In this document: piece by piece, positions 26,701-35,700 of the stretch
Layout: the number at the start of each line of letters is the position of its first letter
Numbering within the stretch: position 1 is the stretch's first letter
Assembly (NCBI RefSeq): GCF_037975245.1
Contig: NC_092578.1
Coordinates: 4,237,501-4,301,500 of the forward strand
Direction: 5' to 3'
Origin: Apostichopus japonicus
Taxonomy: Eukaryota > Echinodermata > Holothuroidea > Aspidochirotida > Stichopodidae
Length of the DNA: 64,000 nt
The notes under the pieces: generated by a model
What the model was told of the DNA's origin: nothing
Seen by the model: only the letters and a program-made list of their open reading frames with translations
Database searches by the model: none
Program-made: the position numbers and the translations under genes

Positions 26701-29700
26701 TATCCAATCTCCATCATAACAGCTTGCACTCACTCCTAGCTGTACAGTCTTCTAACTGGATGAAATCCTGGTGCTATGTTATCACTAACGGTACCAAAGA
26801 GGTTACCTTCTACTGCAAGATATGTGCCTGACAAACAATGGTAGATTCAGTTAGAGAGGAAAGCGGGGGCAGGGTCCTGGATGTGAGATATGTAGGGGAA
26901 CAGTGCTAAAAACAATTCCAGTTATTTTCTTTTTTCCGGAAAGTGTACATGTAGACTGGAGACAGCCTGTATCAAGAAGAGGAGTGAAGTAAAGGTGCAT
27001 GTTTTGCATGACAAACAATCAAGTTTCAGACAAGACTTGTTTCAAGTGTTTAGCTTTCTGTTAAGCTGACACTCTGCATGATGGAGAAAGATGTAAGGCA
27101 AGTTGGCTGTTGTGATAGATTGTTTTTGATAGTCATAAAGGGCCATTGCAGTTCATATGACTTTTTTTTTTTTCTGTAAACAACCCACTGTTAAGGTCAC
27201 ATGCAAAATGATTTTCCTGTGATTGGTTACGTTTGTTGAAAGTTGTCATTTAAAAGTCAGGAACCACTTCACACTGCCAAACTGTCGCCAATCACCAGTC
27301 AAGAAAGTGTAACACTCTGAGTCAGCCTGAAGAAGTTCTTGAAAATGAAACAATGATTTTGTATGGGAGCTGAAATAATCAAAAGCACTAGGATGTACTC
27401 AGTGGCGGAGCTAGGGGTTTTGGTCAGAGGGGGCGAGAATTGTCTGAAGGGGCGCTTTTGACACTATCTAAGCGGAGCGCCACCACAGGTTGGCGCAGAG
27501 CGTACAGATTTTTTTTGAGTAAAGATACCCCCTAGATCGCCGGAAATGACCCTTTCCGGGCCTTGCTAGTTTGCAGATAAACGAAGAATAAATGCCTTTA
27601 GAGCATTTTGTCAGAAAATTACAGCAAGAAAATGTGACAAATGTCAATACTTAGATGAAGAGCGCAATAAACAAGTCAATAATCGCGAATAAGTAAAAAG
27701 TCGTAAAAAGCTGAAAAGGGCGCCAGCAGTACATTTGAGTCCAACAGGGGGGGCTTTCGCCCCCCCTGACTATATGGACGCTCTGCCACTGGATGTACTG
27801 GCAACATGAAAATCCGAATACACCAGAGGTTCTTTCAGACAGCTTCAAAACATCTTCAACTCTAACAATGTTACATTATTTACAAAGTGCTTATATTACC
27901 TGCACTATTATATGGCTTTTTCTTGCAAGAATGTAAGACTGCTTGAACAGTAGAAGAGCTGATATCAGGGAATGGAAACCATATCCAGTACTTACCCCGT
28001 GTTGCTGCTGTCTGAAGTCATGATGAAACCGTCCACAACATCACCAAAGAAGGCCAGGACCAATGGGAGGGCGACCCCATGAATAAGGGCAGCGATTGAT
28101 CCGACGAGCATGAGCAGAATATCCAGAATGGATGCAAACCTGAACTGTATTTTTAAAGATGACAAAAGGAAGAGGTATAAATAAAAGCTGATATCACAAA
28201 AAGGCAACTTATAACATGGATCGATCCGCTGAATTGTAGAACATTCAACCTCTACATTTATGTAGAATTTAAGTGCGATAATGTCAAATTTCACCCCAGA
28301 AGTAGGGGTCACATGAAATTAAATCATACTTTAAGAATAACAAATGACTTAACTCATATTACATTTTAAGATTGACCGTAGAATGTACACAGAGCAAAGA
28401 TGACAATAGCGAATATATTCTGACTTATGAGGACAAAGAGTTTTGGGAAATAATGAAAAATTAAAGAAAGTTTGTGGGAGAAAGATCTATCAGATATTGT
28501 AACTGTTTTATCTCGCAAAAAATGGGTTTATCATAGTTGTATTACTTTTTGGGGGCCTCCCAAAAATGACCTACCTCTCCATGCAAAATGAAATACAGTG
28601 ACATTGTTTATCACATTAAATCAAAAGAGTAATGAAGAGTAATGAAGAAAACTGCCACATAAATTAAAGTAATTTGAAACAAGATCAATGATCTGTTTTT
28701 AAGAAAGCATAACAAAAAGAAAAGTCCCACTGAATTGACCTCATGGAATCACAAAAACAAAAGTGGCAAGGAATGTAACATGTTAAAGAAGTAAACCAGA
28801 ATGCAAAAATTCCTTGTTGTTTCAATGATTTAACATGAGCAGTTTTCTTTATGAATCTGACGTAATGTATAGTGAGGGTTTACATGTTAAGGGTCTCACA
28901 ATTTGACCTCTGATGAGCCAAAAATGACCTCCACCAAAAACAATAGGCTTCTAGTACTCAATGCACATGGTACTCCTACACAGTGACACACCAAATTAAA
29001 GGTCAGTGCTAGGTTCCAGTATTGAGATATCGTGTTTACAAGGTTTTCTCAATTGGACCCCTGGTGACCCAAGTGACCTTTCACCTCCATTAATACAATA
29101 GGCTTCTTAAAACTTAATGTAGTACTCCTACACCTTAAGTACAGTATGGAGTTGGTCCGACCTTCCCTTCTTGAGACATCGTGTTTACAAGGTTTTCACA
29201 ATTTGACCCCTTGTGACCCCAAATGACCTTCGACCTCCACCAAAATCTAATGGCTTCTAGTACTCAACTTGGTACTCCCACACACTAAATATGAGGTCCT
29301 ATCAACCTTTCCTTCTTGAGATATTGTGTTTACAAGTTTTTTACAATTAATATGAAATTGGTCTGACCTTCCCTTCTTGAGATATCATGTTTACAAGCTG
29401 GGCGTCACAAACGCACTGACACACACACACATACGCCATTATGAATGCATAGGTTACGATTATAATCGAAACCAAAAATTAATAATTATCCTGACATTTT
29501 CTTTGATCAGTAAAATATTAAACTCTCACCGTTAACTATATACCAAAATCTATTTAATCTCATGGCTGACGTTTTCAAGATTACAGCGTTATCTTTAAAT
29601 CTCTAGGTAAGAAATTCTCGCTGTATCTGCTTGACATGATTAATGACAAACAAATTTTCCAATTGGCCTCACTATAGTTTACATTAGACCAATTAATATT

Positions 29701-32700
29701 GTCAGTATGCAGTAAGAAAGAGATCAACAGTTTCAGTATGTGTGTAATGCAATACTCCGAAAAGGGTATTCAAGTACACAGTTGGGGTACTGTGGAGTGA
29801 ATAAACTTCAGAATTATGTATGCTACAGCTATAATACTAATAATACTTCCTTATATGTAGCTCAATCAAAGGTAGCAATGTAGTCCTAAAGTAGCTTACC
29901 AAATATAACAAGGACATATATGTAAATGTATATATATATATTATAAGAGAAAACCAGAGAAATAAGATATGACTCATAATTGACAAATAAGGAGTAAGTT
30001 TAAGAAAATATATTGGAATTTTCGGTCCCCCTGGGACCTTCGTCAGGCAATGCTTGGCAGTCGAATGAGTAGTACAAAATGTGACACAATGAAAGTATGA
30101 CGCTAGATAAGTGTAAGTTGCAATGATGGAATTAAAACCATATAAACCATGACTATGCAGGAAGCGGATTAAGGAGCAAAGAACGGATTACATATGCTTG
30201 TAGAACTGATAGTTGTTAAGGGGTCCCAAGTCTTTGAGGCCGGTGATGTGAGACTTAATACGAAAGATCCAATCGATTTCTTTACAATTTCGAACGGAGT
30301 AAACATGGATTTTCGTTATATTATATATATATATACAGTATATATATATAAATATATATATATACCAAATACAGAACTAGTATTGTTCGATACAGGTGAC
30401 AAACGCCTACAGTGGAATTACGACCTTCCTTACCGGTTTCGAACCTCTGGACATACATAGCCTAGTGGTTAGGGTGTCCGCGTACAGAGCGGAAGGCCCG
30501 GGTTCGAATCCCGGTGGAGGCTGGAAGTTTTTTCACTGTTCTTGATTTACCAACTCATTACGATTTGCATTTACATATATTCATTTGCCTTTGTCGTTTA
30601 CCTCCATTGCATTAACATAAAGTCTGTTCAAAGTATCTCTTTCAAGATCCGGCTTTAGGTATCACAAATGATTTCGAGTTGGTTAGCATCATCTTTGATC
30701 TCTAGAGTAAGGCAAACTATGTCACCAAATACAGAACTAGTATTGTTCGATACAGGTGACAAACGCCTACAGTGGAATTACGACCTTCCTTACCGGTTTC
30801 GAACCTCTGGACATACATAGCCTAGTGGTTAGGGTGTCCGCGTACAGAGCAGAAGGCCCGGGTTCGAATCCTGGTGGAGGCTGGAAGTTTTTTCACTGTT
30901 CTTGATTTACCAACTCATTACGATTTGCATTTACATATATTCATTTGCCTTTGTCGTTTACCTCCATTGCATTAACATAAAGTCTGTTCAAAGTATCTCT
31001 TTCAAGATCCGGCTTTAGGTATCACAAATGATTTCGAGTTGGTTAGCATCATCTTTGATCTCTAGAGTAAGGCAAACTATGTCACCAAATACAGAACTAG
31101 TATTGTTCGATACAGGTGACAAACGCCTACAGTGGAATTACGACCTTCCTTACCGGTTTCGAACCTCTGGACATACATAGCCTAGTGGTTAGGGTGTCCG
31201 CGTACAGAGCGGAAGGCCCGGGTTCGAATCCCGGTGGAGGCTGGAAGTTTTTTCACTGTTCTTGATTTACCAACTCATTACGATTTGCATTTATAAATAT
31301 ATATATATATATATATATAAATATATAGATACACATTTACAAATATATAAATACATACATATTTATATAATTGAAATCGCAGTAAGTTGGAAAATCCAGA
31401 ACAGTGGAAAACTTCCAGCCTCCTATGAATATGTTTATATTTATTTTTATATACATATATATAATATAATATAATTTGTGTGTTCTCTCATTCTGGGAGA
31501 AGCTTCTGTCAGTAATGGTGTGTGATTATATTTCTTTTTCAGTATCTGGAAAGGAACCACTGCTTTCTACTCTTGTCATTTAGCCTTTGAAGATCCTGTT
31601 AGGATCGAAACGTCAAGCCAACTTACTTTTACACAATCTCTTACACAGGCTCTCTAGTGGATAAGCAGTTTGCTAACAGTTTTAGTTTATTTTGCTTTCT
31701 ACTCCTATCAGACATTGTTTGTACAAATAGTTTGATTAGTTTGATGGGTACACACCTTGCTGCTTGCTAGACAAAGGAAACCACAAGAAATTCTTGTGTC
31801 ATAATACGGCAGAGTTATGCAAAATATCTATCCAGCCCTCTGTAGAGGTCATATACTACAATGGATGTGTGGACCTATACTAATCAATAGCAGGCTTGAG
31901 CATTGATCTACCTGTAGTGCTATGCTATAAAAACCAGAGGACAAACTTAGTCCTGAACTGTTTAATTCAAAGATCCTACAGGATGTTTACATGGCAATGC
32001 AGTTATATGGCAGCAAAAGAAATAAGATTCAAGCACTTCTGAGATATAGCAAATGAGAAAAATACAAAAGACACTTGGACATTGTACAGTGTAGATCTGA
32101 TGACAATGCATCAATGAAGTCAATATACAGTGTCTGTCTACCCTTATGATATACACTCACAGGATTAGAACAAATTCCTTGCATTGATTCCTGGAACCTA
32201 TTATTCATGCTCCAGAAGTATATTTAAGTAGAAGGGCCTGACACTTTTATCCTTGCAGAATCTTTCAATAGGTCAGACAAAAGTCAGACTGGCCAGTCCA
32301 CCTATGAATAAGATTCTTCTCGGATGGAAACATTATAGGCCAGGGCTCTGACTTGTATGTTTACTTATACTGTACACGGGCTGTTTACAGAAGGAAGTAG
32401 TTTGTTCACAGTTTCTTTTCCTCTTTCATTCAGAATAGTTCCATAAATCATCCATACCTAATAACCCACTGCTCTAGCATTCCCTTCCTCCAGCCACTTC
32501 AATTGATCAAACTCATTTGTTTAATCAATTTTTTCTCCAAAAAGTAAAAAGTGGTATAAGAAATACAACCAGGGCTTATCCTGCAGGATGTTTACATGGC
32601 AATGTATTTATATAGCTATTAACAAAAGAAACAGATTCAAGCACATCTGAGATAGCAGCAGAGAAAAATACAAAATACACTTGGACATGCATTGTACAGT

Positions 32701-35700
32701 GTACTGTAGTGTACTTAAAGATGGATCTGATGATAAATATGCATCAGAAATACAACCTTTCCAATGATGCATCAGAAATGTACAAAGTGTACAAAAGTTT
32801 AAAAAAAAAAAAAATTGTTTCTCAAGTTCCCAATGGGGTATGCCAAGTCATTAGCAGTTATTTCAAAAGACTAATAAAATAGAAAAGAGTTAATAATGAC
32901 TGTCAGTACTTAGTTCATTGATTTAAGAGATGGTTTTATAATTAATACAGCAAACCAGTTGCTCACTTGCTTGAAGTTACACATACAGTACATGTAGAAT
33001 AAAGTTGCAAAGGAGAATCTACAAACTAAAATCTTACCATACTAAAAATTCCAACTTGGTTAGCTTCCTTATTCTCATCTGTGGTTTCCGTTTTCTCAGA
33101 GCCATCAGCCTTGTCCTTTTCTGCTCCACCATTTTCTGCCAACATTGGCTTTGCTGCATTGCCATTAGTAGCTGCTGCATTGCCATTAGTAGCTGCTGCT
33201 TCATTTGCCTTGGAAACGCCATTAGCTGGCTTTATTTCCACCACAACTGGATCGGCAATTTCTTTACCGACGTTCTCTGTGTGACAAGATGAAAAATCAA
33301 TGTCATCCATTTTTTTTGTGAATTTCCATCTGATCCCATTTACACCGTTCAAAGTTGCCTGTCCCATCACTCAGTCCAGCACTGTAGGAATAAGAAGCCT
33401 GACATACTGCACCCTTGTTTGACTCCAATGTTTATGTCAAACCACTCTGATTTCTCACCATTGTCCACTACTGCACATTGGAAGTCCTTATAAAAGGCTT
33501 TCACCATTCTAACAATCTTTGCTGGTATTCCATATTTTTTCAAAATTATCCAGAGGTTCTCGCGGACGCCCATACTATTACTTTCACAGGGAACAAATTG
33601 GTAGGGCACTAGATTTTCCTACATTGTACTGTTTATCATCTGACAATGGCCAAGTGGCAATCTCTCTCAGTTAAAAAGCATGTCATTGCACTCACCCTAA
33701 ATGACATAAGTTTGCAACAAATTTAGTAAAGGAAGGGTCTGGAACATTTTTGCTTTTGTTTACCATAAAAGAAAGCAATTACCACCACTATTACCACCAG
33801 TTACTACCTGAGTTCAACAAAAAGTACTCTAGTTCTGACTTTCAGAAACGTCTCTCGAATCCCCATGGACTCACACACCCCCTGGAGATTCATGCACCCC
33901 AGTTAGAGAACCCCTGGTCTAAGGATATAATGAAAGATATAATAATGAAGTGTATACTTTATCCAGCTGCTTAAAATTGCCAAATTTTACCATCATAATC
34001 ATATACTTTGTTTACCACCTGCATAAATCTACAAGCCATGGTCAGCAGCCTATTATTAAATAGAAACAAGACACCATAAGCAGTTTAGAGAGTTACCATG
34101 GTATTGATCCCAACCACTCAGTGCCTTTGTTTAATTAAGATGCTGTTAAAATGCTGACTCACTGCTCTTATCGAAGTATACAGTAATAAAAATACCTAAG
34201 AATCACTGTACTGTACAGCTGTGCATTAGGTCACTACTTTATCAGCACACTTCTATCTACAGCATAGGCATGATAAGGAAGAGCTATATATACTATTTAA
34301 GTATATATATATATATATATAATATTAGGAATAATGGAAAACTGTTAAACAACTATGCTGTATTTAGAGAAAGGCTGGATCTCGATTGAGATACAATTAA
34401 ATTACAATTCAATTAGGTTGGTGATTGGAAGTAAAACAGCCAATGTTTGATTTTGCAGGGCTTTCGAGCAAAACTAGCTATTCTTCATTGCATGATTACC
34501 GAAAGTGACAGGGAGTAGCAGGACTATTTTATAGAGAAAAGTGTCGGCATGGTTGTGAAGTCAAAGCGACTTACTGATTTCTGCTGAATTGGGCAGAAGT
34601 TTTAGAAAATCAGATTATTTTATTATTTTACAATAGTATATATATACAGTATATATATAAAAATTGTTTACCCTCGTGTATCACAATTTCAAGAAATTAC
34701 AAATTGGATGCTATAATAAATGGATTATACTCTCTACTGACAATGTTTTCATGTTCAAATACGTAGGTGTAAGATAAGGTATAAACTATAAAACCTTCCT
34801 TAATAATTTCTATTTTCTTTTGTTTCTTTCATTAACTTGTTAATAACTTCATATAATTAACATCACTACTAACATCACACTGTCGCCGCTGCTTATGCTT
34901 GCTGACCACCTCTATTGGATCAGACCATATAAAAATCCAATTTAGCTCTTAAACAGTTGTTACTACTTCTATCTATTATGCAGGCCCAGGGATCGATTTA
35001 GCCGCGAGATTGCGCGATTCGCCAAATTTATCACATTTGAAATAAACGATTAGTAAAAAGCCACTTGCGATTATTATTTTTTAGTTATCCTGTCTATTAT
35101 CCATTAACATCTCGTAAAATTCCTTGTCAGCCTTTCCTTCTATGAAATAATGAATGAATAAATAATAATTGTGAGAAATCTTTCAATTTCTTCCACATGG
35201 TAGCCTAACACCACACTAAGTCAATGAGAAATCTAACTAAGCCTAACCATCTGTTTATTCGCTGAAATTGTGGCACAGTTATAAGTTATCCATAGAAATG
35301 GAATACTTTCTTTATTGCTGTTATCTTCGACCACATGGTAGGCTAACACCACACTAAGTCAATGGGAAATCTGCCTAACCATCTGTTTGCAAAAAAAAAA
35401 TTTTAAAAATTACACTTTGCATAGGATTCGGGTAAATAAATTAGGAGCCGGGTAGTATCACGTCGGGCGGGCACCTTCATTATTGCTGTTATCTACGACC
35501 ACATGGTTGCCTAACACCACCCTAAGTAGATGGGAAATCTGCCTAACCATCAGTTTGCCAAAAAAAGAAAACAAAAATCACACTTTGCGTAGGATTCAGG
35601 TAATAAATAAGGAACCTGGAAGTTTCGTGTCGGGCGGGTACCCGGATACCCCGTGCAAACACTACTTACTATCATAATTTTTTTGTAACACTGTTTTAAA

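Larger units (their letters stand above)
30365..31292 (+). repeat. 360-bp tandem array (2.6 units) carrying tRNA-like bodies
   Basis: Units start at 30365, 30725 and 31085 (exact 360-bp period) with CAAATACAGAACTAGTATTG and are almost identical; two differences show in the tRNA-like part of unit 2 (GCAGAAGG and CCTGG). The third unit stops at a TA microsatellite near 31293. Just beyond, 31396-31422 holds an inverted fragment of the unit (AGAACAGTGGAAAACTTCCA). It lies in ABCB1 intron 2. Confidence 0.9.

Noticed and set aside
30020-30048. Hammerhead ribozyme
   Set aside because: The core words fit, but there is an extra A before stem II and I could not find stems I and III by eye; kept only as a low-interest observation.
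30451-31242. Three functional tRNA genes
   Set aside because: The three internal arms are fine but the acceptor stem does not pair, and the bodies sit in a 360-bp repeat; tRNA-derived repeat is the better call.
33308-33310. ATG upstream of exon 2 as the ABCB1 start codon
   Set aside because: It lies in LINE-derived RT sequence. Exon 1 at 37748-37814 joins exon 2 in phase through good splice sites and gives a typical N-terminus.
33038-33370. 114-residue minus-strand frame as a separate gene
   Set aside because: It is ABCB1 exon 2 read through its acceptor into the LINE fragment.
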